Part shown: positions 46,230 to 57,559 of the stretch, piece after piece | Numbering within the stretch: position 1 is the stretch's first letter | Layout of the letters: each line of letters opens with the position of its first letter | Origin: Nectonema munidae | Lineage: Eukaryota; Nematomorpha; Nectonematoida; Nectonematidae | Direction: 5' to 3' | DNA length: 64,000 nucleotides | Assembly: GCA_030549495.1 (NCBI GenBank) | Contig: JAUIRK010001041.1 | Coordinates: 186,001-250,000, forward strand | The notes under the pieces: generated by a model | Told to the model about the DNA's origin: nothing | Databases searched by the model: none | What the model saw: the letters and a program-made list of their open reading frames with translations, nothing else | Position numbers and translations under genes: made by a program

Positions 46230-47400
46230 TATATCGGCGTAATATCTTGGCTTCCTACTTCATTAATTGACAAAGGTAAAAATATAATAGGGCTACTTAA
46301 CTATTATAAGCAAATGTCTACTTAGACAAGTTCCAATGTATGCATAGGTCCAAAATTTTTATTACATGAGATAAAGAAAATAAAACAACCATCTCAGAAA
46401 AGTATAGTACACCATATGATTCTTATTAACTGTTTAATCAATACTATTTTAGAAAACGTGGAAATGATAAAAATATTGAATTTTGTAGCTAAAATATAAC
46501 AAGACTAGGATTTACACGATTGAAGACTTAACAAATGAAAAAATCAACAATACACAACTAACAATTTTCCTTCTTCCGAACTTGTCACGTCTCTGCACAT
46601 TTGTGTCTTCAACTGTCTTGTCTTTGCTATTTCCTCACGATTTTCTCTCAGTGACTGCACTCTATGCTCTCTGACGCAAATAAATTCCAGAACGCTGAAT
46701 TTTAATATCTATATGAATGATATAGACTTCTCCTACTTAACAACGCAGATGGTTAAAAGCAAATTTTTAATAAATTATTTTAATAGTAAAAAAGCTAACG
46801 ATAAAAATTGTAAAATCAAATTTTACTACTTTTATTTACTAATGAAATAGTTAAATTACTATTTATTTTTACCAGTGTACTAATTAGGATTGTAGGTCAA
46901 CTGCACGAACTTAAAAAATCGCACTGCGACAGAAACTCGAATGGCTTAAAACATTTAAATCCATTTTTTACTCCCAGCTTCGTTTAAAGAAGGCCACTCA
47001 ATATTCTGAAAAAATAAAATTTCTTTTTTTAAATATTTTGATACTCAAAAAATCTGAATGAGAGTCTAAAATTTATTAATATACTATTATTATCATCAAA
47101 AGATATAAGGTAGTGCACAGTACTTTCAAAATCAGGCTAGTGGTCCATGCCAAGGAGTTGACCACCCACTGAATCCTATGCAATACCAAATAGTTTTTAT
47201 TCAGATTTAGCTGAAATTGATCTATTATATCTGTGTCTGTTAAAAGTCATTTGTCTATACTGGCTCTGGATTACAGGTCCCCCCCAAAAAGGTATTATCC
47301 GCTCAAAGGCGGGGGTGTCATGTGAGCCAGAACTCACACTCTTTGTCGCCTGCTTTCTCGCCGTCCCTCCCCTTAGTCTTGAATTGCTTTAACTATACTT
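46230..47400. other. Intergenic DNA, nothing definable
   Basis: AT-rich. A short GC-richer patch near 47275-47360 (CCCCCCAAAAAGG and CCGTCCCTCCCC words) looks like transposon-derived sequence, but no ends were found. Confidence 0.35.
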
Positions 47401-47406
47401 GAAATT

Positions 47407-47937
47407 GAAAACAAAATAATACACACAATGTGAGTATTTAAAAAACACGACTTTTCAAAAGCAAATTTATTATTTACTTCAAATTTTCGACCTTTGTTCT
47501 GTGCGTTGTGTGGTGAGAATTGTTTCCATGTGTGTAAGGTAATGAAGTGTAAAAGATTCTCAGAATTCTCTGCAACGGTTGCTACATTGGTGAATCCATG
47601 AGACCAGCTATAGTAAGATTCACCCCCTTACAATATTGAAACATTTCTCACCACACAAAACACAGAACAAAGGCATATTCTCCCATTTTCTTTACTTTAT
47701 TACCCTTCCCCTTTTATTTATTTTCCCTTTTGCCAATCACATATGACATTTTCTTTTATCGCATTTCTTTAACCTTCAATCACATTATACACATATACAC
47801 AATATATTTTGTTTCGCTTTTTCTATTTAAGCTTCTTGACAAAGACCGTAAGGTCGAAAATGTGTAGTAAATAATAAATTTGCTTTTGAAAAGTCGTGTT
47901 ATCTAAATACTCACTTCCGGTGTATTATTTTGTTTTC
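47407..47937. mobile_element. Nested inverted-repeat element with a Penelope-like end motif
   Basis: The outer arms (47407-47493 and 47851-47937) are inverted copies about 87 bp long with about eight mismatches. Both carry CGACTTTTCAAAAGCAAATT. An inner inverted pair (about 47491-47527 and 47637-47674) carries TTTGTTCTGTG and TGTGTGGTGAGAA. The right copy has 176 bp between its two blocks that the left lacks. At 47836-47859, TTGACAAAGACCGTAAGGTC plus GAAA resembles the stem II core of hammerhead ribozymes carried by Penelope-like element ends. Two core bases deviate, so it is probably not catalytic. There is no coding frame. Confidence 0.55.
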
Positions 47938-48114
47938 ATCTTCAAATACGAAAAGTACCGACTTCGCCATCTCCATCACTTGAAATTGAAAATATAAAAC
48001 CTAAATTTCCGACCCGTCTCTATTTTCTTAGCGAAAAACTAACAAGAAATATTTCAATCAACTACGATCCCCTTCTTCTGTCTTCAAACGTGAGCATCGT
48101 CAATGGAGGTTTAG

Positions 48115-48222
48115 GAAAGAACATCTGTGAGCAGATAAATATATATCCACGATAACCTTAGCATAAACTTACACGATAAATGCATGATGCTATGATAAAG
48201 GCGTCGTCACAGATGTTCTTTC
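48115..48222. repeat. 15-bp inverted repeat spanning 108 bp
   Basis: GAAAGAACATCTGTG (48115-48129) is the exact reverse complement of 48208-48222. It lies just downstream of the minus-strand repeat ORF. It could be a small hairpin element or a structure in that gene's 3' end. Confidence 0.45.
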
Positions 48223-48363
48223 ATCTTCAATCCTTCCTTGTCGATACTCTCTTATGAGAAGAGTAGAAGACGAATCCTAGATCACTTAAATATTTATCAG
48301 TTATTTCATCAACTTCAAAAGGTCTATTTATTTTTATCACTTTAATTTTGTACTGTTTTTTTC

Positions 48364-49848
48364 TCAAATTTTGGTCTTTTTTACCTTTTTATTTTCATTT
48401 TTTTCTTTGTCTTCAATTTGTGTTCTTATTTTTTCATCTATTTTATTTTGTTTTTTTATTTTGTCTCTTTCTAATTTTTCTTTCTTTTTAAGCAAATCCT
48501 TCTCATGCTTCATTAGATTTTTAGCCAACTTTTGTGCTCTTTTAACCCTCCTTAGTCCATTGTGTCTCTCTTTTTCTTCATCTTCGATTATCTTTTTCTC
48601 TAATTTTTGAAACTTTTTATTTTCATTTTTTTCTTTGTCTTCAAGTTGTGTTCTTATTTTTTCATCTATTTTATTTTGTTTTTTTATTTTGTCTCTTTCT
48701 AATTTTTCTTTCTTTTTAAGCAAATCCTTCTCATGCTTCATTAGATTTTCAGCCAACTTTTGTGCTCTTTTAACCCTCCTTAGTCTATTTTGTCTCTCTT
48801 TTTCTTCATCTTCGATTATCTTTTTCTCTAATTTTTGAAACTTTTTATTTTCATTTTTTTCTTTGTCTTCAATTTGTGTTCTTATTTTTTCATCTATTTT
48901 ATTTTGTTTTTTTATTTTGTCTCTTTCTAATTTTTCTTTCTTTTTAAGCAAATCCTTCTCATGCTTCATTAGATTTTTAGCCAACTTTTGTGCTCTTTTA
49001 ACCCTCCTTAGTCCATTTTGTCTCTCTTTTTCTTCATCTTCGATTATCTTTTTCTCTAATTTTCGATTCTTTTTTAACTTTTCATTTTCTTCTTTAATTG
49101 CTTCTTTCAATATTTTAGCTTCATATTTTAATAGCATTTTTCTTAATTTTTTCTGTGTCCTCTTTTCTTCTTTTTCCAATACAATTAGAAATTTTATTAT
49201 TTTTAAAGCCTTCTTTACATTTTCATTTTGTTTTTCAATCGCGCCTTTCAATACTTTCGCCTTATATTGTGATTTCTTTTCTTCAAAGTTTTGTTCTTCT
49301 GCCATCGTTTCTTCAAGTTTACTTTTATTATTTTCATTTAATTTCATTTTCTTATTTAATTTTTCAAATTTATTATGGATATATTTTCCAAATTTCTTGA
49401 TACCTCTTGTTAAAAAATTGTCACGATTTTTATAATCTTTATCCTTAAATCTATCATAATCATCTTCATTGTTTTGTTCATTATCATTTTCTTCACCTTG
49501 ACCATCAGCAAAATTATCTTGAGTAACAAAATAAGCTTCATTATCTCTAGCATCATAAAATATATCTTCTTGTGAGGATACTCCAATTTCCTTTACATCA
49601 TAATATTCTTCTTCATTGTTGTCAGCATTATCATCATTAATCATCTTGTCATTGTTTTTATCTAAAATTATTGATTTTATATTTTCTTCTATTATTATAT
49701 TAACATCACTCGTATATGTATTCCTATCTTTAATATCTTCTATACAATCATTAAATCTACTCTCATAATTTCTAGTCGTAAAAATATTTAAAATTAAACT
49801 AGAAATATAGTATACACATGGAGAATATAAGTAACTTAAGTTTTCCAT
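48364..49848 (-). CDS. Lys/Glu-rich coiled-coil protein with three 76-residue repeats
   Basis: An uninterrupted frame of 494 codons starts at ATG 49846-49848 in good context (A at -3, G at +4). Residues 1-27 include a hydrophobic patch (YYISSLILNIF) that could be a signal or membrane segment. Residues 30-150 are acidic and Asn/Asp-rich. From about 155 on, the chain is basic and strongly coiled-coil-like. From about 263 to 488 it consists of three tandem units of 76 residues (starting KLEKKIIEDEEKERQ, containing LRRVKRAQKLA and LMKHEKDLLKKKEKLERDK), then KKVKKTKI. The DNA period is exactly 228 bp and the copies are nearly identical. That means recent duplication or ongoing homogenisation. I do not recognise a family, and low-complexity matches would be misleading. 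A lineage-specific structural or secreted protein and a decaying mobile-element ORF are both possible. The open frame over 1.5 kb in AT-rich DNA argues that it is or was coding. Confidence 0.6.
   Translation of the reverse strand: MENLSYLYSPCVYYISSLILNIFTTRNYESRFNDCIEDIKDRNTYTSDVNIIIEENIKSIILDKNNDKMINDDNADNNEEEYYDVKEIGVSSQEDIFYDARDNEAYFVTQDNFADGQGEENDNEQNNEDDYDRFKDKDYKNRDNFLTRGIKKFGKYIHNKFEKLNKKMKLNENNKSKLEETMAEEQNFEEKKSQYKAKVLKGAIEKQNENVKKALKIIKFLIVLEKEEKRTQKKLRKMLLKYEAKILKEAIKEENEKLKKNRKLEKKIIEDEEKERQNGLRRVKRAQKLAKNLMKHEKDLLKKKEKLERDKIKKQNKIDEKIRTQIEDKEKNENKKFQKLEKKIIEDEEKERQNRLRRVKRAQKLAENLMKHEKDLLKKKEKLERDKIKKQNKIDEKIRTQLEDKEKNENKKFQKLEKKIIEDEEKERHNGLRRVKRAQKLAKNLMKHEKDLLKKKEKLERDKIKKQNKIDEKIRTQIEDKEKNENKKVKKTKI
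48379..49062 (-). repeat. Three tandem 228-bp units within the coiled-coil ORF
   Basis: The same landmark (ATTTTCATTT) occurs at 48391, 48619 and 48847, spacing 228 each time. The substitutions I can see are few (for example in the Ile/Leu and Lys/Glu codons of the middle unit). Because 228 is a multiple of three, gain or loss of a unit keeps the frame. Confidence 0.9.
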
Positions 49849-49849
49849 C

Positions 49850-51768
49850 TTGTTTTGTATTTTTAAATGGGTAATTTACAAAGTCTAATTTGATATAATG
49901 ATAAATTAAAAAGATATGTAGAATAGTCAATGTCCTACTTATTAATTAACCAATAGAATCGATGCATATAACAGCACTTTTAAACGAATCAAAAAGTCGC
50001 TGGAAGCAATTTGACCAATAAGATGAGACATCATCACACTATATAAAAAATACATAGAAAAGATACAAGATAACTTTGTTAATGCTAAAAAGAAACAACT
50101 CATCATCACACCATATAAAAAATACACACAAAATTAACTTCATGAAGCGATATAAAAATACACACAAAACATATAGCTTCTTGCCATGAAGCTATGTATA
50201 ATATATATAGTAACCGTAAAAGTGATATTAACTACTAACACTTGATTGTGAAATTTTACATGATTTTTGCAATCAATTTCAAACTAAATATACCCAATTC
50301 TGGTACTGTGAATTGAATGGTGATCATTTTTTTTTGATGAAAATGAATTAAATTTATGAAATTTTAAATAGTTACTCATTTCAAAATTGATTTTTTTGTA
50401 AACGATAAAATAATTTTATGATTATATACCCATTTTCAAGTATATTAATTTCAATTCTGTTGTTATTTATTACAATAAAAAGACTTTTATTTATAAACGT
50501 CATTACTTCACAATTTTTACAATTTTATAATTCTAAATCATAGCGTATCTGTTTAAATTTATAGTATAAGGAGGCAAAAGCGATTTTTCATTTATTTACT
50601 TATACTATAGTTGTTTCCTGTTGCCTATTTTATTTTACAAATTTGATGTAAAAATTAAGTTTCCATGAATATCAGAATTATATCATACTTTATTTTAAGA
50701 AAGAACAATAAATCTTCATTTTAATTATTTAGGTGCACAATACTAAGTGGGAATGTTGAAAATAAATTTGTATCAAAATGAGGTGGTCCTTTACGTAATT
50801 TTATAGCTTAAGATGATACTTTTCTGAATAAGAAACTCGATGTTAATGTATTTATGTCAAATAGTTAAATGGGGACATTCAACAAACAAAAAGATCCTCT
50901 CTCCTCTTAGACACGAAGGTTCAGGACGATTCGCTCTTTGGAAATTTCGGCCTCAATAAAATATCAATATCAATATACAAAGAGGCTGAGCTGTCCACAC
51001 ACCAAATTGCTTTGATGACGAATTGATCTCTTCCATTACAATATTTGGACAACAAATCAATCATAGATGACAAATACACTGCATACTACTGATAAGCAAG
51101 AATTTTATTTTAACACATTTTACATTTTCTTCATTTTAATTCAAAAAAAACATATATAAAGCATAGGTTATTGATTTTTAAGTAAAATTAAACAGACAAA
51201 CTCGCTTTCAAATGCCCTGCAACTACATCATTCAAGAACTGAAAATAGCCTTTCCCAAAATATTAAATCAGCATATTGATATTTTTATAATATGTCTTTT
51301 AATAATAATAGAGTTTAGAAACAATACCATTTTATCCCGCTTTGATAATGACAAGCCTGGCAGCCCTGTGTACGAAGGATGTTGCTCAGAGATTTTCATA
51401 GCATATATTTGATTGATTTATTAATTAGCAGATTATGTAATACTGTAGTTGAAAGTAATAACTCTTTCTTGCAATAATTCAGCTCTCGTGAGTCTTTATC
51501 AACCTTAGATAATAAAATGGATACCTGAGAAGGCGTGCTTGCAATAATTCTTTACAATGAGTTCTAAATGTATTCTTTGATATTATATTATACATTTTGT
51601 TTCTTTTTGATATACCTACACTTTAACTTTACTATTTTAGGAGTTTTAATTGTTTGGTTCACTTTTACTTGAAAATACTCAGTTGTTTTAAAGGCCAGAG
51701 TGAAATAAAAGATGAGCGTCTTTTTTGCTCTAAATGTTACAAGTGATGATTGACATATTTATGCATTG
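49850..51768. other. Intergenic AT-rich DNA
   Basis: It may include the promoter of the coiled-coil ORF (5' side, minus strand), but no distinct box was identified. CATCATCACAC followed by ATATAAAAAATAC occurs twice (about 50031 and 50099), and a small hairpin (ATAGCTTC/GAAGCTAT) lies at 50173-50195. Nothing else was seen. Confidence 0.35.
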
Positions 51769-51769
51769 A

Positions 51770-52323
51770 TTGCAACCTAGTTCAAACAAAGAAAATAGGA
51801 AAGCAGTTAGAAATAAAAAAAAAGTATATTCAAGACAATTTTTCTTTGCAAGAGTTCCAACAAAAAGTGGTTTAAGTGAGCAATATACACTCCTATATAT
51901 ATACACTAAAGGTCATGGAAATTGCCTATTCAATTGCATAACTTTATTTTTTAACGGGGATGAATCTCTTTCTTTATATTTTAGATTGATTCTCAATCAT
52001 GATAAACTTGTATCTTGTAAATTAAATCCTGGAATAGAAAAGGAGAGAGTTTCAAATTTTGCTTATATATAGGTCATGGTCATTCGCGTATGCGATTTAA
52101 AACTGCTGCATCAGCGATAGGAATGCGTATTAAAAGTATTTATCCTTCTATAAATGGAACACATGGTAAGGTAGCGGAAATATTAAATACTATTTTTATG
52201 CCTATTGGAGAAATAACAGTACCCCAAATGATGTATATCTTGTGGCCATGTACCCATGCACAACTATCCAATTACTGGACTCCAAGGCATTTTGTTTTGC
52301 TGATTCCCACTCAAAATGAGTAG
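51770..52323 (+). pseudogene. Broken OTU/vertnin-like cysteine protease domain
   Basis: Two adjacent plus-strand frames give an OTU-type pattern. The first has TKGHGNCLFNCITLFFNGDE, which matches the OTU 'G-D-G-N-C-L-F' catalytic Cys box with His in place of the usual Asp. The second has TAASAIGMRIKSIYPSING and then YWTPRHFVLLIP, which fits the His box in the vertnin/OTU arrangement often linked to mobile elements. OTU proteins cleave ubiquitin; in transposon-linked forms the role is unknown. A stop separates the two halves, so this copy looks broken unless a short intron removes it. There is no good ATG before the first half. Confidence 0.5.
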
Positions 52324-52332
52324 AGCAATGAA

Positions 52333-52584
52333 ATGAAAAGGAAAGTAAGCGAAAGCCCGATTCACAGCTTTTTTTTTATTAACTATGATTTTTTTAAAGA
52401 GACTGAATTAGTTTTTTTAGAAAAAAATTTTGTATCTGAAGAGATAAATCTTTTCATTGGTAAAGAGTTGGGAGTTTTCGTGTTTGATTGTCATGTCAAT
52501 TCTTTTTTATGTGAAAAACTTGAAACGAAAGTAGTATTTGATGTAAATAAATTGGTATATAAATGGCCACAATTTATTCAATAG
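52333..52584 (+). pseudogene. Unrecognised ORF downstream of the OTU-like relic
   Basis: An 83-codon frame starts at an ATG 10 bases after the stop of the OTU-like half: MKRKVSESPIHSFFFINYDF, then FVSEEINLFIGKELGVFVFD and a stop. It may be the continuation of the same mobile-element protein. I cannot assign a family. Confidence 0.3.
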
Positions 52585-53835
52585 GACTTGTTTTTTATGT
52601 GATGTTAATTAATGTAGAATTTTTTTCCGATTAATTCTATTTATAAACTTTTTTATTATATATAATAGTATATCATTATATATTAAATTTCTCCAAAAAA
52701 TCACATCTGAAACTTTGTCTGAACATTTTAATAAAAAATTTGGAAGAGATTTTCAGAAGAAATATTGAAGATTTCAGGTAACAATAATATTTCCCTATTG
52801 TTTAGGGTTTCCCTAAACCCCCCCCCCCCTTTTTTTTCCCTTTTTATGGTTTTTTTAAATTTTAAAAATTGGGTTTTTTAAAAAACAGTATTTAAAATTT
52901 AAAAAATATTTATTAAAAATATTAAAAAAAAATAATTTTTAAAAATTTTTTTTTAAAAATTTTTTTAATTTATTTATATGTTGTTATTTTTTTTTATTTA
53001 TTTTTTTTTTAAATTTAATAAAAAATTCCTTACTATACTTATTGCATTGTTTTAAAGCCGTAACTTTAATGCAATATCTCATTCGATTAATTCGATTCTA
53101 GAAATTTGTTGAATTCGTTTCTAAGACATTTCCAACAGGTATACTTTTGAGTTTTAGTTTAAGTTTTTTCATGGATTAATATTAAAAACATATTGTATGT
53201 AAGTTAGTGTACTTAGCTAATTAATCGAGTCTATACTATTTAACTAGTTTTAGTCTATCATTATTAAGATGTTTGATATTTCGCATAATATTGGTTTTGT
53301 TTTTTCCCTCGTAAACTTAAATCTAATTAAAAATAAAAATAAAAAGCTGATTAATAAAATATAATTAAAAATTTTAATTCTTAATTCTCTTTTAGAGTTT
53401 TTTCTACAAATTCTTTATTTTTTTCAAAATTTTTATCCTTAAACAACTCTTGTTAGGTGCACGGAAAAGAGAATGAAATCGATGGTATGGTCTTTAGTAA
53501 TCTAAAAGAATCGGATATGTTTAAATAACAGGAGATAAAGTGGGTCCTTTGAGAATTCGTTAGAGAGAAAAACTTTATCCACACTTCCCATATATAAAAT
53601 TTCCACATGGAAAAACCCAATGGTTAAACTTCACTTTTAAATTAATTTTTTATTTAAGATTTTTTTACGCTAAAGAGATCTCAAAAAGTCAGTAATATCA
53701 GGTTGAAATCGAAAAACTCCAATAAAAAACAAAGCATTGTAAACAAAAAGGCAGCCAGATCTTTCTTGAATCTTGATTTTATTGGTAAAAATAAGTAATG
53801 GCATTAATTATTATCAATTCATTTTGTATTTTTTA
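52585..53835. other. Low-complexity A/T stretch with poly-C, possible poor-quality sequence
   Basis: At 52798-52816 GTTTAGGGTTTCCCTAAAC is followed by about 12 C and 8 T, and then nearly pure A/T homopolymer runs to about 53010. The rest is ordinary AT-rich DNA without a gene. Confidence 0.4.
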
Positions 53836-53836
53836 A

Positions 53837-54175
53837 GATAATCATAATGAATTTATCAGTAAAGATGGTGAAGAAGTATTCGAATCATTTGAAGTACTAA
53901 TTGCAAATAAAGAAAGGGAAAGTTTTAATGCAGCTTTGAAAGTTACCTTTTGGAAGAGAAGAAAGACAATTCAAGAAATGACCGAAGGATACATACACAC
54001 AATAAAGTATACGTTCCGATTTTTGCAACGTTTCAAAAATGTAGCGTTTCATATTTACAGCAAATACAATTTTAATTTTTTTTTGATGAAAGAAGACCTA
54101 AACGAACATACAATTAAACATTGGAGTGTTTTTTTCAAAAATGAAAAAATTATTGGAAAAAAGAAGAAAATGTAA
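53837..54175 (+). pseudogene. Unrecognised ORF, possibly one exon
   Basis: After TTTTTTAAG a frame reads NHNEFISKDGEEVFESFEVL, continues FWKRRKTIQEMTEGYIHTIK and ends KNEKIIGKKKKM with a stop at 54173-54175. The 5' edge looks like a weak acceptor and there is no ATG start at its head. The composition is protein-like. It may be an exon of a gene or a mobile-element fragment; no family was recognised. Confidence 0.3.
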
Positions 54176-54179
54176 GTGT

Positions 54180-55150
54180 TAGAACAAATTAAAATCTTTA
54201 TACATAAATTTATTATTTCTAGGATAGATTTGAAGGAAAATGGACAAACTATGAAATGATAGAAATCTAAACAAATTGATTCAGTTGAAAAAAGTTCAAA
54301 ATCACTTTAATATAACGGCTTGAAATTTTTATTGATGTTTTTAGCGACTTTTTAAAAGCTTCAAATCTCATCAAATTTGAAAAATCTTTTAAAATAACTT
54401 TTAACATGTTGGTTCTTATAAATAAATTTGAAAAATCTTCATGTGTCTTTCGTTTTATGGAGTTTTCTAGCTAAATTGTTTTACGTGTTTTATTACTATA
54501 TGTGTTTAAAACCCAAATGTTTTCAAAATGTTTAAAGTATAATCGATAAAATTATGTTTGAAACTTAAACACCAAATTTGGAGTTAAAACGCGTAAAAAT
54601 GTGTTTGGTGTTTAGAATTGTGTTTAGAATCTAAATGTTGTTTTTACAGTGAGGTAGGAGCCATCTTGTGCCTGGCTCTAAAAAATCGCAAGACCTCACA
54701 ATCAAATGGAAAACAAACACGTAAGTTATGATAAAGACACAGACCAGTGCATTTTTCACTTTTGAAAAAGTATATACATGTCCATTTACCCGCACGACTC
54801 ACGTCAAGAATGGAATGGCGGATAAACGAGACATCACCCCATTTGATTCTTATCATGTGTGCCTTCACTTGAATATCAGCTTTCGGTTCGAGATACATCT
54901 TAATTATTCACTACCTAATATTTTAATTACTATTTGTTTCTAGGACAACTACGCCAGACAGCTTCCGAGGGGCGATTTTATAACTTTTTTTTCTAAAATA
55001 ATTTTACTAAATTTTCTATATATAAAATCATTTTGAATGAATGCCTAGCATCACCTTTATTTTTTTTTAAATAAAAAAATAAATAAAACCCCTATTTAAA
55101 CCAAAAATATTAGCATAATTTTTAAACAGAACATTCCTCATACTTTTTTA
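54180..55150. other. Intergenic DNA, nothing definable
   Basis: Several GTGTTTAAAACC/GTGTTTAGAATC-like words at 54.49-54.64 kb hint at a diverged repeat. No gene or terminal repeats were seen. Confidence 0.3.
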
Positions 55151-55156
55151 AGGTAT

Positions 55157-55356
55157 CAGAGGCGTAGCCAAACGGGTCTAAGGGCGGCCTCACTCCTCCC
55201 TATTGAAAATTTTGCCCTCCTCCCCCTCACCCCTGAAAAAATATTTTATTTATATTAGGTTAGTTAAAAAAAACTAGGGCCTCTTAACATCATCCTGGCC
55301 CTCACTCTAACTAGTTTTTAAATTCCTGAACAAACTTTGATTTGGTAGTGCCTCTG
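55157..55356. mobile_element. hAT-like MITE, 200 bp
   Basis: The left end CAGAGGCGTAGCCAAA matches, with substitutions, the reverse complement of the right end (CAGAGGCACTACCAAA). The interior has ACTCCTCCC- and GGGCCTC-type words common in such elements. No matching 8-bp target duplication was found. Confidence 0.5.
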
Positions 55357-55733
55357 AGGTTCAGTCTCATTTATCTATTCTTCACATTCTTTTGAAACTT
55401 GAACAGCACTTTTTTTATCTGAATCGATACACGGGGGTAAACCTAAAGAGTTAAAGTTCTTTTTAGCGTTATCCGTATCTCAATTTTGGCAAAGAAACCC
55501 AAGAAAACTCATCCACAATATTTATTAAGAAATGGAACTCATGTTCCAATAATGGTAACAAGGCTATAGTTTAATAAAATTGTTCCAAGCAAATAGAACA
55601 AGTTAAGAGCTTTTTGTACCAAAGGAAAGAGATTATTTTTAGAAATGAAATGCGCGATATTTTTTTTGTTTTGACATTGATTTGATTCATTCTCAAAAAT
55701 ATAACTTTAGAAAAATGATGTCAATGATTAAGG

Positions 55734-56042
55734 CAGAGCCCGTGCTACTTATTAAATTTTGCTGCACAAGCCCCCCCCCCCCCCCCATAACTATTTCTCA
55801 AGCACCCCCCCCCCCCCCATCTAATTTTTAAGCTCCCCTAAAAATTTGTTCCTTACCCTAAAAAAAAATGACAAACATCTGCCATTCATGATAATTTCTT
55901 TCATGAAAATGTAATCTGTATAGATATGGCTTGACAAATACACCATATGTTTTCTTTTCGCCTTGAAGCAGAATAATCTGATCGTTCAAAAATTAGCGCC
56001 CCAATGAAGCCCGCCTTAAATTTTTGCTTAGCGCGGGCACTG
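55734..56042. mobile_element. hAT-type MITE, 309 bp, with 8-bp target duplication
   Basis: The left end CAGAGCCCGTGCTA and the right end TAGCGCGGGCACTG are inverted repeats with two mismatches. The flanks GATTAAGG (55726-55733) and GATTAAGG (56043-56050) are identical. The interior holds two long poly-C runs near 55770-55820. It is non-coding. Confidence 0.8.
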
Positions 56043-56050
56043 GATTAAGG

Positions 56051-57559
56051 CAATCTTTAAGGTGATGATCATCTATAATGAAAAAAGACGACATGATTTA
56101 TTTCCAGTTTTAGCAATTGTTGGCGCATCTTGCCGCCTGATGAATTTTTCTATCCTTCATTTGAAAGCGCTTAACTTCTATGCTCTATATTTTTATAAAA
56201 ATGAAAAACTTACCTTTCCTAAATAAATAAATACGTCAATCATGTGAGGAGAGAATATACCTGCTTTTCCCATTGGATACGCGAGTAGTACTTTATTTAC
56301 TTGAAGACTTCGAGGACCAGTGTCACCAAAAATGAATATTGTCTGCCTTTATTAAATGTATAACATTTCACTAGAAAGGAAAGTAGAGGATTTGTAATCT
56401 CTTTTGATTTAAACGTCAATACTTCTTCTTCCAGTATGGAGTCCATATTCCTTTTAGTCTTCTTCCAGATGCATCAGAAGGCTTTCTCAAGGAGGAGTGA
56501 ATGGTGGCGCTTACTCTGAGGTAGGAATCTTTACAAAAATTCAATTCATTTATTTTTTAGACAAAATTTATATTTTTCCACTATATACTGTCACACTGAT
56601 AAGTAAAATGACATTTTTCCCCCTCCTCCCAATTAGCGTAAGCAGGAATTTGAATCAAGATCAAATTAAAAATATTATCCAAATGTGAACATTAATTCAT
56701 TAAAATATAAAGATAGAAGAAACAGTACGGCTTGTGCGTTCTTGAGAAAAAAGGATTAATGAATCTTATTTTAACTGTTTAATTAAATAATAATAATAAA
56801 TAAGCAACTAAATAAACGAATTCTCCAACAAACTATCTGACTATATCCACATTTTGCGACATAGTAAGCTGAAACAAACTATAAACTTCTTGGATTGTAG
56901 TTTGTACCAGCGCCGTCATAGACGCCGACAGGATTATTTACAAAGGGGGCAAATTTTTTTTTTGATTCGATTTAAAGATTTAATTATTTTTTTAACTAAA
57001 ACTGATTCTGTACTACTGAGTAGAACTGATTTTTTTAGTCTGAAGCGGTGTTACATAACTTACATTAGTAACGTTACGGTTTTCACGTATAAGATGATTA
57101 AGAGATTAAGAAGGATTATACTAGTCTTTCCTCTAAAATTCTTTATCTTAATTTCAATCTCAATTAGATCTGTTGCCTTAAATATGTTTTTCCCAATTTT
57201 ATAGATTTTTGCTGAACAAATTATACTTAATTTATTATCATGTAAAATGTTATATTTTACTATATCTAAAAATAAATCCTTTATTGAAAAATGCATTACA
57301 AACAAAAATAACACATAGCTTATGAGGAAAATAAAGCTTTTACAAGAAAAGAGAATGTGCATGTGAATATAGGAATATATACATAAAAAAATCACTTGGA
57401 GGGTAGAGCTGCTTCTATTGGTCAAAAAGTAACTGAAGTCGTATTTGATCTGTTCCGAATTTGTTTACAATTCCGTATATCCTGGAAAAGTGCCCCTTCT
57501 TGCCCAATGTGCCGGCGCCCATGAGCGCCGTCATTTTCATATCAATTGAGACAGGGTGC
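56051..57559. other. Intergenic DNA with scattered transposon words
   Basis: CAGCGCCGTCATAGACGCC at 56909 and GCGCCGTCATTTTCAT near 57527 look like transposon ends but could not be paired convincingly. No gene was seen. Confidence 0.3.

Noticed and set aside
47836-47859. Active hammerhead ribozyme
   Set aside because: Two positions of the conserved core deviate, and stems I and III were not established.
48371-49435. Plus-strand Ser/Phe-rich open frames
   Set aside because: They are the antisense shadow of the Lys/Glu-rich minus-strand ORF; AAG/GAA codons reversed give Phe, Leu and Ser.
52798-52830. TTTAGGG/CCCTAAA as a telomeric repeat
   Set aside because: Only one copy in each direction, not an array, and next to likely low-quality sequence.
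57060-57425. Minus-strand 121-codon hydrophobic frame
   Set aside because: Composition is that of random AT-rich DNA, with no start context or recognisable topology.
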